A stretch of 64,000 nt of DNA, from positions 22,692,001 through 22,756,000 of the forward strand of contig JBITNC010000002.1 in assembly GCA_050084985.1 (NCBI GenBank), written 5' to 3'. This document shows, piece after piece, positions 24,230-35,839 of the stretch. The translations under genes and the position numbers were made by a program. Numbering within the stretch: the first letter of the stretch is position 1; each line of letters opens with the position of its first letter. The stretch comes from Nageia nagi. Lineage: Eukaryota > Pinophyta. The notes under the pieces are model-generated. The model searched no databases and was not told the origin of the DNA. It was given only the letters and a program-made list of their open reading frames with translations.

Positions 24230-25525
24230 TTACGTGGGTTTCCCCCATATCATCCTTACAATCATGCTATACAGATGATCCCAGGGAGTCAACCACCCAA
24301 CATTCAACCTTACCACTACCCATGCTTACAAAAGGATGAAATAAATAAGCTCATCCACAATATGTTGGAAGCAAGTATCATTCACCCCTATGTGAGTCCT
24401 TACTCTTCTATTGTTTTGTCAGTTCGCAAGAAGGATGGTTCATGGTGCATGTGCATTGATTGACTTTCAAGCCTTGAACAAAATCATGATAAAGGATAAG
24501 TTTCCCATTCTTATCATTGATAAATTGTTGAATGAATTACATGGTGCTAAATATTTCTGTAAATTGGACCTTTGATCTAGCTACCATCAAATCAAGCATT
24601 GTGAAGAAGATATCCCTAAAACTACCTTCCACATACATGAAGGCCACTATGAGTTTTTTATGATACCATTTGGCCTTACTAATACTCCTTCCACCTTCTA
24701 GAGTCTAGTGAACCAAGTATTTCACCCTTACCTTCAAAAATCTATTTTAATTTTCTTTCATGATATTTTAATCTATAGCAAGACTTGGGAGGATCACTTG
24801 TATCATTTAGATCAGACCTTGCAAATTCTCTAAGATCACCAATTGTATGTCATATACTCCAAATTTTCTCAAGTACCTTCGGCATATTATTTCTATAGTG
24901 GGTGTGAAGATGGATCCTCTAAAGATTGAAGATATGCAAAATTGGCCTTTTCCCAAATCTTTGAAGAGCTTAGTGGCTTCCTAGGATTTATAGGGTACTA
25001 TCATAATTTCGTAAAAGATTATGGAAAGATTGCAAACCCAACATCGTCTTTCTCAAGAAGAATGCTTTCAATTTTTTGCCAATTATAGAGGAATATTTTC
25101 ATATACTAAAGGTTATCATGTGTTTTACTCCAATCTTGGACATGATTGATTTCTTCAAAATATTTTACATTGAAAGTAATGCCTCTAGCATAGGAATTGG
25201 AATAGTGTTGATGCAAGAAGGATGATCAATCCTTGGCTTTCACAAGCAAGGCTCTCTCAGGTAAAAATTTGGGTAGAAATCCACCTATGAAAAGGAAATA
25301 CTTGTTCTTATTTATGTAGTTCAACATTGGAGACCCTATCTCATTGGTCAAAATTTTCTCATCGAAACAAACCACCATGGTTTGAAATATTTATTGGAAC
25401 AACGCATCACCACTCATGAACAAGAAAAGCAGATCCCAAACCTTTTGGGATATGATTATGAGATTGTGTATTGAAATGGTAGTGAAAATGTAGTTACATA
25501 TGCCCTCTCTTGTACATTTGAGGAG
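24230..25525 (+). pseudogene. Gypsy reverse transcriptase and RNase H remnant
   Basis: Reverse transcriptase then RNase H of the gypsy pol, in one mostly plus-strand register with stops and frameshifts. Visible RT blocks are [36 protein letters not shown], a frameshift near 24460, [37 protein letters not shown] and IFFHDILIYSKT. The last is the catalytic core, where the usual FFDD is FFHD. The RNase H part shows FYIESNASSIGIGIVLMQEG, STYEKEILVLIYVVQHWRPY and YLLEQRITTHEQ, with an A-L-S end near 25500. It is followed by integrase. Confidence 0.85.
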
Positions 25526-25528
25526 TTA

Positions 25529-26535
25529 GTGGCACATCAAGACATCTCCTTTCTACTCCCTCAATGGTTTGACCAGGTTAAACAAGAATGGCTTCATGAA
25601 AGCTTTACTCAAATAGTGATTCAACACTTGCATATTGATCCTACTATAAAGCCCCATTTCTATTTGCATGATGTGATTCTTCAATTCAAAGGTCATATTG
25701 CACTAACTGCAAACTCTTCATGTCATGAATTGGTAGGAGTTGTACATCACATCAACAATCAACCATTTTGGGTTTTTAAAAATATACAAGTGGGTGATTT
25801 GATATTCTATTGGCCAGGTATGAAATAGAAAATCAAGAAGTTTATTTTTGAATGTGATGTTTGTCAACAACACAAAGGTGAGACAATAGGTACCCTAGGT
25901 TTACTTCAGCCTTTACCCATACCGAAGAGAACCTAGACCAATATTTCAATGGATTTTATTAAAGGCCTTTCAAAATCTTACAAGAAATCTATTATCATGG
26001 TGGTAATGGATATGATGTCCAAATATGCACATGTTTTCCCTTTGGCTCACCCCTACAAGGTTGTCAATGTAGTGCAACCTTTTTTGGATAACATTTTCAA
26101 ACTCTATGGTTTGCCTTCTACAATTGTTACTGATCATGATTTGGCATTTACCAGTAAATTCTAGTAGGAATTCTTCAATATCCAGGGTACTCATCTTAAT
26201 ATAAGCTCAGCTTATCACCCTCAGATAGACGACCAAATAGAGATTGTTAATAAATGTTTGGATACATGCCTCTATTGTTTTGCTTCATCCTAACCAATCC
26301 ATTAGGTTAAATGGCTTCCCTTAGCAAAATGATTGTACAATACATCATATCATACTTCCATCAGGATGACCCCATATAAAGCCTTGAATGGCCAAGCCCC
26401 ACCCACTATGACCTCCTATATTCTTGGTAGCACTAATGTCCAAGCAATGGACACCACTTTAACCAATCGAGGAGACATCCTCTACATCCTTCAAGAGAAT
26501 CTACAAGTGGCTCAACATTGTATGAAATAACAAGC
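25529..26535 (+). pseudogene. Gypsy integrase remnant, 5' of the copia insertion
   Basis: Integrase with its zinc-binding end (CDVCQQHKG near 25855-25877) and a catalytic core carrying all three acidic positions: ISMDFIKGL (25940-25970), TIVTDHDLAF (26120-26150) and, after two stops, the Glu in QIEIVNKCLD (26237-26265). Conserved SAYHPQIDDQ and YNTSYHTSIRMTPYKAL are readable. In-frame stops occur near 25828, 26164, 26290 and 26310. The text runs to within 10 bases of the copia target site. Confidence 0.88.
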
Positions 26536-26539
26536 TGAT

Positions 26540-26544
26540 CAACA
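26540..26544. repeat. Target-site duplication CAACA, left copy
   Basis: CAACA precedes the left end of the copia element and recurs at 34943-34947 right after its other end. A perfect 5 bp duplication, the usual length for copia integrases. Confidence 0.9.
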
Positions 26545-27033
26545 TGATGGAATTAGTTCTACACTAATCCTCAAGGTCCAAGACTATAGGAAACTTAATC
26601 ATTCAACATCTACAAGCTAATAACACAATTCACACAAGATAACACCAATATAAGTGGTTCCTCCCTCCTTGGGAGTACATCCACAACTAGATCTCAATTC
26701 TCAAACTATGCACCCTCTTACTACAATTCCTTTATCTCGTACACAAACTAGTAGAGTAATCTTACTCAAAATCTAAGTGATGTTACAAGAGGAGAGGCCC
26801 TCTATTTATAGCATGAGAGCACCTCCCTAACCTCCCTTTAACCCAAGGGTAAGGTTAGGGTTACAATAAATATATTACCTAACTTTAACCTACCAACTAA
26901 CCACATGGTAAGGTCAAAGTTTACATAATAAAGAATTCAATTAATCCCTTAAGGTATCTAAATATCCTTTAAGTGATTAATTGAATTTACAAGGAGTTTA
27001 GATATTCACAATATTTCATTACAAATTCTAACA
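26545..27033 (-). repeat. 3' LTR of the copia element
   Basis: 489 bp. On the coding strand it starts TGTTAGAATTTG and ends CCATCA. It carries a TATAAATAG-type promoter element (plus strand near 26812-26820) and a T-rich region. Near-identical to 34454-34942. Confidence 0.95.
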
Positions 27034-27043
27034 CTCCCCCTTA
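27034..27043 (-). other. Polypurine tract of the copia element
   Basis: The minus strand reads TAAGGGGGAG directly before the 3' LTR, the expected plus-strand primer position. Confidence 0.85.
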
Positions 27044-27785
27044 ATGCAATATTGGGATAGAGCGTAGAAGAGAGAAGAGAGAGAGTAAGAGAGAGTTCTC
27101 CTCCATAGAGATACAAGCGGAGATGAGAACATTTACATATTTGAGAATCTTTTTGAGAACTAGTTTGAGACTCACTACATTACCATTTGACAAAATGGTT
27201 TACAATACAATCATTAACCACAACTGGTTTCACTGTACATAGTATTCGATCAACTTTAAGCTGACATGTGAGTCTCCATGAGCTTGCTTACATAAGGTGA
27301 GTAACCTGCATTTTTGAAGAAGATCCTACATGCTACAAGCAACTCATGAACAAAATAAGTTAGATGCATCATATATTCATTTTATTAATAAGAGAATCAA
27401 ATAATGCCATCTTATAAATAACTGATCAATGGTGCACTATAAGTCATCACGGAGATGCCAAGCCATCACTCATAGTCACCTGTTGTATATAGACATGTGT
27501 TGATTATTAATAGAGCATAACATATAGATGACTGCACAATGCCTAAAGACACATACCAGATCTTCTCATATGAATACTTGAATAATGAAACTGATTGATC
27601 AATTTATATGCTCAAAAAATTGTACAACAAGTTTCTCACATAGAGCAAACTTACCACGAAGGTATAAAATGTACAAGAAGTTCCTCACACAAAGCGAACT
27701 TACCATGGAGGTATATCATAATCAACACTATATAACAACAAAAAAGGGGCCTCTTAGAGGTGAAGTTATCATCACTAACAAAAGT

Positions 27786-30740
27786 TCAAACTTCACTCCC
27801 CCTTGAGGGCAACTTCACCAACCTGAGAGAATCCCTAAGCTTGCTGAACTGAGCTTCAGGAAGGGGCTTGGTGAATAAATCAATGGAGTTTACAGTAGAT
27901 GGAAAATACTCCAAGTGTATGATGTCATCTAGAACCTTCTCCCTGATAAAATGGGCTTGGATTTCCACATGTTTGGTTCTCTGATGGAACACAGGATTCT
28001 TAGCCAAAGAGATAGTCGATTGATTATTTGAAGAAATAAGAGATGGGCCATTTTGCTCATACCCAATTTTGTTCAGAAGATGCCTCAGCCAAATAGCATC
28101 CTGGGCAACAACAGACATGGCTTGATATTTAGCTTCAATGGTAGAAAGAGTCACATTAGGTTACTTCTTGGAAGCCCAAGAGATAGCACCTAAACCAATG
28201 TTGAACACATATGCAAAGGTTGATTTTCTATTATCTCTGTCTCCCCTATAATTAGAATCTAAGAACCTAGAGAGAACAATTGAGGGCATTTTGGAATACT
28301 TAAGAGCAAGATCCATTGTCCCTACCACATACCTCAAGATTTTCTTAATAGTATTGAGGTGCTCAACATATGGTTTTTGCATGAATCATGCCATCAGATT
28401 CACTGCAAAGGCAATATCAGGTTGAGAGATAGTCATATATAGAAGACTATCGATTAATTACCTATAAGTTGTAGCATCAACCAACTGAGAATCTAAGCTC
28501 AGAGATACAACGATTCTAGGAGAAATAGGTATTACAACATATCTACACTCCTCCATTCCAAACTTTTGCAAGATGTCTGATATATACTTAGATTGACTAA
28601 GATAAGTACAATCTTTATGTTGGTATACTTACATCCAAGGATAGTAATGCAATAGACCTAGATCAGTCATTTCAAATGTTGCCTTCAGTTTGGATATGCA
28701 CTCTTGGATGATTTTAATATTATTACCAGTTATGAGAAGATCATCCACATAAAGGAGAATTAAGACCACATCTTTTCCTTGATTGAGTACATAGAGATCT
28801 GAGTCAGAGAAGCACTTGGAAAAACCAATATCTACAAAGAATCCTAAAATTTTCTTGTACCATGCTCTAGGTGCTTGCTTAAGTCCATACAAAGACTTCT
28901 TTAGCTTGCACACAAAAGACTCTTTACCTTCTAGAATAAATCCTTCTGTTTGATTCATGTAGATTTCTACATCCAAGTCACCATTGAGAAATGCACTCTT
29001 GACATCAAGTTGAAAAACTTTCCATCCTTGAGCTACAAAAAGAGCAAGGATTATCTTGATAGTAGGCATCTTGGCCACAGGAGCAAAGGTTTCCTCATAA
29101 TCAATACCATATTTCTGAGCGAATCCTTTGGCCACTAACCTTGCTTTGTATTTTTCAATTTCTCCATCAGAATTGTACTTGACCTTGTATAACCATTTAT
29201 TTCCAATCACATTTTTCTCATTAGGATAAGGAACCAAATCCCAAGTTTCATTTTTCATGAGCGCATCATACTCAACTTTTATAGCTTCCATCCAATAGTC
29301 TTGCTTGGAAGCTTCTTTGAAGGTTGATGGCTCATTCACATTATCAATTTTGGCAAATAAATATTTATTCAAGGTCATACTCCTTGTAATTCTCTGAGCT
29401 GGAGAATTTTGCTCTTGTGATGACTTCCCTACATTATCATCCAACCAGTTAGGTGCAGGCAAAGAATCATCTGAATTAGACACCTCAGCATGAGAAGTCG
29501 TATCCTCAGGAAGTTCATTGAACTTGACATCCCTAGAAGTAAAGACTATTTTATGGGATGAGGAGTAGAGCCTGTAACCTCTATGCTGATTATCATACCC
29601 CACAAAGACGTATTTTTCTGATCTTTTATGCAACTTCTTTCTTTTCTTTGAGGTAATGAAGGCAAATGCATCACAACCGAAGACCCTAAAGTGTGAGATG
29701 TTAGGTTTCTTTCCTGTCCATGCTTCATACGGAGTATTACCTTCAACTGCTTTAGTAGGATAACTATTTAGGGTGTGAACAGCTTCACCCCATAAGAAAC
29801 TAGGAAGGTTACCCAACATGCACCTTGCCATTTCCATAATGGTTCGATTCTTCCTTTCAGTAACTCCATTTTGTTGAGGGATGTAAGGGATTGTGAATTA
29901 CCGCTTGATCCCATGTTTAACACAATATTCGTTAAACTCATTGCTATTATATGCACCCCCATTATCAGATCTCAGCATCTTGATCTTAAAATCAGTTTAA
30001 TTTTCAACAAGAGTCTTGAAGTCTTTAAACCTTTCAAAAGTTTGATCCTTGTGCTCAAGTAGATAACCAAATGTCATCTTGCTGAAGTCATCAATGAAGG
30101 TCAGAACATAAGAAGCTCCCCCTAGAGACTTAGTCTGAAATGGACCCATCAAATCTGAATGCACAAGCTGAAGAGGATGAGTAGCCCAAGTTGCCTTATC
30201 TTTTTCAAATATTTGCCTATTCATCTTTCCTAGAATGCACCTTTCACAGAGACCAATTGTGGGTGAAATATTAGGTAAACCTTCCACAAGTTCTTGATTT
30301 TTTATATCTTGAATACTCTTGTAGTTAAGGTGCCCTAATCGTTGATGCCAAAGATTACCCTTTTAACAAACATTTACAGCAAGACACATCTTTGAAGGAA
30401 CTTGATCCACAATATAAAGGTCATCCTTTACTGATCCTTTCATCAAGGTGGCAAGTCCTTTCTTAACACATCAGGAGTGTGAGGTAAACTCAAATGAGTA
30501 TCCTTTCCTTGTAATCTGAATTACAGAGATAAGATTCATCTTTAGTTTAGGCACATAAAAGACATTATCAAGAACCTTTCCATGAATCTTCACACTCCCT
30601 ATTCCTTGAACATCAAGGACTGAATTATCACCTATCACAACTGCATCCTTCTTGTACTTATGAAAGTTTTCAAACTTATCCTTTTCATAACACATGTGAT
30701 TAGTGCATCCTGAATCAACAATCTAATCATTTGAAATAGT
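27786..30740 (-). pseudogene. Copia pol: protease, integrase, reverse transcriptase, RNase H (interrupted)
   Basis: Largely in one minus-strand register with a handful of stops. Protease: IVDSGCTNHMCYEKDKF near 30715-30670, active site intact, first Trp codon lost. GAG-pre-integrase: LWHQRLGHLNY near 30350-30320. Integrase: CERCILGKM; catalytic Asp in LVHSDLMGPF and RSDNGGAYNS; Glu in QQNGVTERKNRT near 29870. An uninterrupted 402-codon block (29837-28629) has KPNISHFRVFGCDAFAF, LDVKSAFLNGDLDVEIYM, LYGLKQAPRAWY and the catalytic LLYVDDLLITGNN. RNase H: DSNYRGDRDNRKST and LSTIEAKYQAM, where the usual second Glu of TEAEY is Lys; the ORF ends at 27786. Stops lie near 30476, 29997, 29900, 28629, 28460, 28385 and 28158. 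Confidence 0.93.
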
Positions 30741-30759
30741 TTGAGTCATTGAGTAGTAG

Positions 30760-31714
30760 GCAACAGTATCAGTATGTTTGTTCTTCTTTTTATTATTGAA
30801 ATTTTTCACATTTGCATTTCCCTTACCTTTTTTAGCAAATTTCTTTTTATGACACTTAGCAAATTTCTTTTTATGACAATCATACTCTTTGTGACCAAAG
30901 ATGCCACAAAAGTTACAATTTCCATCAAACTTTTCCTTAGGTTTTGGATTGCTTGATCCAGCTTTGTCATTCCTTTGCTTGAAGTTGCCATTATTATTAC
31001 CCTTTTTCTCATGCTTCCTGAAGGTAGATGAGGATTTGTTATCTTTGGATTTATAATGATTGAACTTCTTCTTAAAGGAGTTTTGGTTGCTCCTAGAGCA
31101 ATGTTATTGTCCTTTGGAGAAAAGTTCAACATTTTCTTATTCAAAGTTTTCTTATGCTTCAGAAGGAGTCTAGAAAGGTTATCAAGAGAGATGACATCTT
31201 CTTCATCATCGAGCCTAGTTTCCATAACCATGACAAAGTTACTGAACTTTGTAGAAAGGTTTTGAAGAATGATGAAGACCATGAACTCATCATTAATCTA
31301 GTTGCACCCACAGCCAACCAGTTGTGTCCTGAGGTCAATGATTTTGTTCAAGTAAATAGAAGCACTTTCATCTTCACCTTGACGATATTGCAACAACTTT
31401 TGTAAAATAGTGAACCTCCTTGAAAATTTTGACCCAAGGTAAATTTTCTTCAGCCTATCCCAAGCTTCTTTTGTTGATGTTGAAGAAGAGATCATGAGAA
31501 GTACATCATCTGAAACTGCACGATAAATCATTGAAGTTGCTAACTCATTCTTTGAGTTGTAGATTTCAAGAGCCTTCTCATCTGTAGGAGCGACCAAGTC
31601 TTCATTAACTGTCTACCATAGCTTCCTTGCTTGTAACTCAACTTTCATACGAGGTTCCCATATGCTGAAGTTGGAACCGTCGAGTATATGCTTAGGTATG
31701 AAGGTTTCAACCAT
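30760..31714 (-). pseudogene. Copia gag with zinc knuckle (stop and frameshift)
   Basis: Gag of the copia element. It starts at the ATG 31714-31712 (METFIPKH-like, here MVETFIPKHILDGSNFSIWE). One stop replaces a codon after RKLW near 31612. The UBN2-type capsid block runs 31597-31298 (ALEIYNSKNELA, STKEAWDRLKKIYLGSKFSR, LLQYRQGEDESASIYLNKI). After a frameshift a CCHC knuckle CNFCGIFGHKEYDC appears near 30925-30880, followed by a duplicated KKKFAK-H/C segment (a 24 bp repeat at 30838-30888). Confidence 0.85.
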
Positions 31715-34439
31715 TGCTACACAAAAGTAAATAAGCAAGAAGAATGAATAAATTTCTACAATTTACCATCTATACAAATCAAACATTGATAAGTAAACAT
31801 GTCCCACATGTGCAAACTTATAAACCAAGATCCGTAGAAGGATAAAGTTGAGGTTGTTTTCTTGTATAGAATTAGGCCTTCACCTGGATGCCCGCAAAGT
31901 GGAGCCCAAGTACTACCAATCCTCAACCAATTCACCTTGGTTAGTAATATACTCTCTCAAGGAGAAGTACCAACTATTTTTCAAGGATCCGACGTATGTT
32001 GGACCGGCCATTTTAATTATCTTGTTTAAGGTTTTCAAGTTTTCCTCCTAGGTTATCAAGATAATCCCTGAATGGACGTGCAGACATGTGGTATCACTAC
32101 ACACATGCCTGTCCACCTAATAGAGTTATGTCCAATCCAACAGAGGTCTTAGGGGCAATTAAGACAGATTTACCACCACTTGGTTCTTCGGACTAAAAAG
32201 GCTCCAGTCTGCCCTATCCTCCCCTCGTGGCTCCCCAAACAAGTCATGTTGTGGAAAAGTACGTGCGGATGTGTTCATTTTAGGGGTTACTTTCAATATT
32301 TTGCGTTTTGCAAGTATAAAGCAATTATGCAAAAATATAAAGTAAAGTATTAAAAATACATCATCCACAAGAACTTGAAATATAAGAGTCCAATGGGTTT
32401 TGTACTAACCCCTAAAGGACATTTTTACATTTTGCATACTTGCTCAAGTTCATAAATTCATTCAACACTTTAATGAATTTAAAAAAGGCTAAGTCCTACT
32501 TAGCATTAATCCATTCATTAATTTTAAAAAAAATTGCATAAGTTCTATACTTAGCATGAATTCATTTTTAAATGTTCTAAGTCCTACTCATGACTAGTAA
32601 AAAGAAATGCCATAAATCACTTAGCAAAGAATGCGTAGGGTTTATTCATAACTTAACATTTAATGAATAAGTCCATTCATACTTGGCATAAATCATGAAT
32701 TCATAGACAATGCTTAAGTCCTACTTTAGCATTAGTTTAAGTATTTAGAGAATTAAAAAATGCATAAGTTAAGCATTAACAAACTTGACATTTAATGACT
32801 TCAAAAAAGGCACTAAATTCTCCCCCTTCTTACTTAAAAAAGGTACTATAAGCATTTAATTTGAACTTAAAGAAAGAAAATTTTAGAAATACTTGATCAT
32901 GTAGCTCCAAAAAAAATTTCCTCTTTTAGGTAAGAAAAATATCATGCTCATAAAACTTATGGAGAAAAGAGACTTTAATTTTTGGACAACCACATCTTGC
33001 AAGAGGTAAGGTGTTTACCTATCAAAACTTTATGAGAATTGACTATCATGCTCAACAAAATTAAATTAGCCTCCTTTTTGGAAAAAAAACTTCTACCCAA
33101 CAAGGTTTAACTTCAAATAATTAATGCTTCTTGCCAAAAAATTAAAGCATTAGAGAGACTTTGCAAAGAATACAAAAAAAAATTTCCAACTCAAAAATTA
33201 ATGCATTGTCTCTCATCCAACAAGAAGTTGTTGAAAAGTTTGTTGTTTTTTTTTTGTTTTTAATGAAGAGAGGTTAAAAAATGTTGATAGACATGTAAAA
33301 AAAAAGGAAAAAAAAAGGGGCGCTGCCAAGGGCACAGTCGGCGAGGGTGCAACATGAGGAGAAGGCTTAGGGAAGAGGCACAGCTAGACCAACAAAGGAA
33401 GGGGCTCTGCTAAGGGCGCAACCGACGAGGGAGGAGGGAGAAGGCGTAACAAAGGCACGCGCGACCACTACAGCCACCAAAAAAAGGGGCCAAGCTGGCG
33501 AGGGAGGAGAGAGAAGGCGTAGCCCAGGCATGGGGAGTTACAAGCAGAGATGAGGATGCGCGGAGAGGCATCGGGAGGCGCAGCCACGGGGGGGGCTTTC
33601 AGTGAGAGATGGAGGGAGGCAACAGCTGAGAAAGGGAGTGATGAGGGTCGCAGCGCAGCGAGACAATGGTGTGTTTTGAGTGCGACGTGCGGCCACAAGG
33701 AGGCGCGGTAGAATTTTGATGCCAAACAAAATAAAAAAAATAGCCGCTTCTCTAAAAAAATTGTTAATACTGTTCTCCCAAGCACAGTCGATCATGTTGA
33801 AGCCAGAATGAATTCATAGTTTGTAACAAAATTCGCCCAGCAAAAAAGGTCTCATCAATGATTTGTTTTTTAAAAAAAAAAACAACAAGGGATTAAAAAC
33901 AAATGTTTACAAATTTTGTTTTTGTTTTTTTTTTTTTTAAATTAAACCAACAATGATCAAACCAATACAAATTTTAATATTGTATTCCTCCTTTTAAAAA
34001 TGTTTATATATATAAATATATATAAAGTTGCAAATAAAATAAAAAATTGAAATTTCTCCCTCTCACAAAAGAAATTAGCCATTTTTATTAACAAAAAGGT
34101 TAAAAAAAATTATCTTCTCCATAAGATAGAAAAAAAAATTCCTCAACTTAATTTTTGTATACTATCCTCTTAAATAATGAGCAAATAAGCAATTTGCAAA
34201 AAAAAAGCTATTCACAAAAGAGGTTAGTATCAAAAATTGTTAATCATATTTAGCTCAACAATAGTCAACATATAGCACACAATATGTTAGTAGTAAAATA
34301 CAATTATTCAATAATTAACCAAGAAGGTAAAAAATGTATACCTTCTATTATGTTTTACCTCAACAATGTAAGAAGATGAGAAATGGAGACCTCCAAATTG
34401 AAGAAGTTTCAAAGAATGTTGAAGGAGCGTCCACACCAA
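31715..34439 (-). other. Unusually long copia leader with GC-rich repeats
   Basis: About 2.7 kb between the primer site and gag, with no recognised coding region. 32400-33300 is A/T-rich with repeated CTAAGTCCTACTTAGCATTAA-type strings. 33310-33720 is strikingly GC-rich and carries three imperfect copies of an 85 bp unit (starts near 33316, 33400 and 33484; shared GGCGAGGG and AGAAGGCGTA/T text). Minus-strand open frames in the GC-rich part (33468-33785) are compositional. It may be captured host sequence or a regulatory leader. Confidence 0.55.
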
Positions 34440-34451
34440 GCTCTGATACCA
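34440..34451 (-). other. Primer binding site of the copia element (tRNA-iMet)
   Basis: The minus strand reads TGGTATCAGAGC two bases after the 5' LTR, a perfect match to the common plant copia primer site complementary to the initiator tRNA-Met. Confidence 0.93.
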
Positions 34452-34453
34452 AT

Positions 34454-34942
34454 TGATGGAATCAGTTCTTCACTAATCCTCAAGGGCCAAGACTATAGAA
34501 AACTTAATCATTCAACATCTACAAGCTAATAACACCATTCACACAAGATAACACCAATATAAGTGGTTCCTCTCTCCTTGGGAGTACATCCACAACTAGA
34601 TCTCAATTCTCAAACTATGCACCCTCTTACTACAATTCCTTTATCTCGTACACAAACTAGTAGAGTAATCTTACTCAAAATCTAAGTGATGTTACAAGAG
34701 GAGAGGCCCTCTATTTATAGCATGAGAGCACCTCCCTAACCTCCCTTTAACCCAAGGGTAAGGTTAGGGTTACAATAAATATATTACCTAACGTTAACCT
34801 ACCAACTAACCACATGGTAAGGTCAAAGTTTACATAATAAAGAATTCAATTAATCCCTTAAGGTATCTAAATATCCTTTAAGTGATTAATTGAATTTACA
34901 AGGAGTTTAGATATTCATAATATTTCATTACAAATTCTAACA
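34454..34942 (-). repeat. 5' LTR of the copia element
   Basis: 489 bp partner of 26545-27033, with the same TGTTAG...CATCA ends on the coding strand. The visible substitutions are scattered (near the left border and around 34790 and 34918), as expected for post-insertion mutation. Confidence 0.95.
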
Positions 34943-34947
34943 CAACA
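34943..34947. repeat. Target-site duplication CAACA, right copy
   Basis: Matches 26540-26544 exactly and restores the gypsy integrase text across the insertion. Confidence 0.9.
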
Positions 34948-35390
34948 ATGGGTCGAGAGGGAATTCCAAGAAGGAAACATGATTTTCCTACATCTTCAAC
35001 CATACCAATATATATCTCTTAAGATAAAAGGACCCCAAAAGCTAGCTCTAAGGTTTTATGGGCTTTATAAAATCTTCCAATGCATTGTACCTGTAACATA
35101 CAAATTCGCACTAACTGCATCTTACAAGATTCATCATGTCTTTAATGGATCTTGTCTTAAGAAGGTATTAGGCTCTCAGGCCACAATTGAGATTGAACTA
35201 CTTGAATTCACTAAGGATGGTTCCATAATGTTCGAACCTATGGCTATTTTGAATCGATGCACATGTCAGCTTCATAGCCTTACCATTACTGAATTTCTTA
35301 TCTAGTGATGCGGATTGGCCCCTGAGGATGCAACTTGGGAGATACTTCATCAGCTTCAGCAACAGTTGTCCAATTTTCATCTTTAAGGAT
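34948..35390 (+). pseudogene. Gypsy integrase C-terminus and chromodomain-like tail
   Basis: Continuation of the gypsy pol after the copia insertion. IFLHLQPYQYISLKIK, LALRFYGLYKIFQCIVPVTY and KIHHVFNGSCLKKVLGS are the usual end of a plant gypsy integrase. The frame then carries FEPMAILNR and, in another frame, APEDATWEILHQLQQQ and NFHL, resembling the chromodomain-like end of chromoviruses. The 108-codon open piece is 34979-35305. Confidence 0.85.
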
Positions 35391-35416
35391 AAAGCTCTCT
35401 TTTAAGATAGGTGGCA

Positions 35417-35775
35417 TGTTAGGATCTCGTATCCTAACATTTACTTATATTATATTAGTTAATTAATTAGATTATCAATTTATATTAAATTGTAAGGTGG
35501 ATCGATATAGTTCGTAAGGCAAATTGCTATTTTGTATTAAACAATCGATTAGGGTTAGGGTACATGGACTATAAATATGTGTAGGAGAAAAATAGATATT
35601 ATCTTAGAAAATATATTATTTTCAATTCTAAGGAGGTAGCCCCCTCAAAGTATTCTGCTAGTCATTTTGCTATCAGTAAAGTTTATCTATTGCTATCTTG
35701 TTATTATTCTAATTCATATTGTTATTCTCTATTTTTTGGCTCAAATCCCATTTTCGATCTTGTGGGTTCCTAAAA
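35417..35775 (+). repeat. 3' LTR of the gypsy element
   Basis: About 359 bp, TGTTAGGATCTCG to TTCCTAAAA (terminal CA decayed to AA), aligned along its length with 21614-22006 but with a deletion near the middle. It keeps the terminal 9 bp hairpin. Visible divergence between the LTRs is much larger than in the nested copia. Confidence 0.9.
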
Positions 35776-35839
35776 TGATTACCATCTCACATGGATTAGG
35801 AAACATTTCTTTATGTAGACTAGGTGGAAGATTGTGGAC

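Larger units (their letters stand above)
26545..34942 (-). mobile_element. Ty1/copia LTR retrotransposon (8.4 kb), nested in the gypsy element
   Basis: Structurally complete element on the minus strand. The 5' LTR is 34454-34942, the primer site 34440-34451, then a 2.7 kb leader, gag from 31714, protease, integrase, reverse transcriptase and RNase H to 27786. A purine tract abuts the 3' LTR at 26545-27033. It is flanked by a perfect CAACA duplication. Domain order PR-INT-RT-RH is diagnostic of Ty1/copia. The two LTRs have equal length (489 bp) and differ by about eight substitutions by eye, so insertion is far younger than the gypsy host. Several stops and a frameshift make it non-autonomous. 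The Tork/TNT1-like lineage is only a guess. Confidence 0.96.
21614..35775 (+). mobile_element. Ty3/gypsy LTR retrotransposon, decayed, split by a copia insertion
   Basis: Complete structure in old condition. The 5' LTR is 21614-22006, the tRNA-Met-type primer site 22008-22019, followed by gag, protease, reverse transcriptase, RNase H and integrase on the plus strand to 26544. The copia element spans 26545-34942, the integrase C-terminus and a chromodomain-like tail resume at 34948, and the 3' LTR is 35417-35775. Flanking pentamers TGAAT (21609-21613) and TGATT (35776-35780) are a target duplication with one change. Without the copia the element is about 5.8 kb. The chromodomain-like tail suggests a chromovirus (Tekay/Reina side), which is inference. 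Many stops in every domain mean it encodes nothing functional now. Confidence 0.92.

Noticed and set aside
33468-33795. 85- and 105-codon minus-strand frames in the copia leader
   Set aside because: Open mainly because the region is GC-rich; two overlapping frames are open at once and neither has a motif. The composition itself is reported as a finding.
34454-34942. Simple intergenic repeat
   Set aside because: It pairs exactly in length with 26545-27033 and is flanked by a primer site and target duplication, so it is an LTR.
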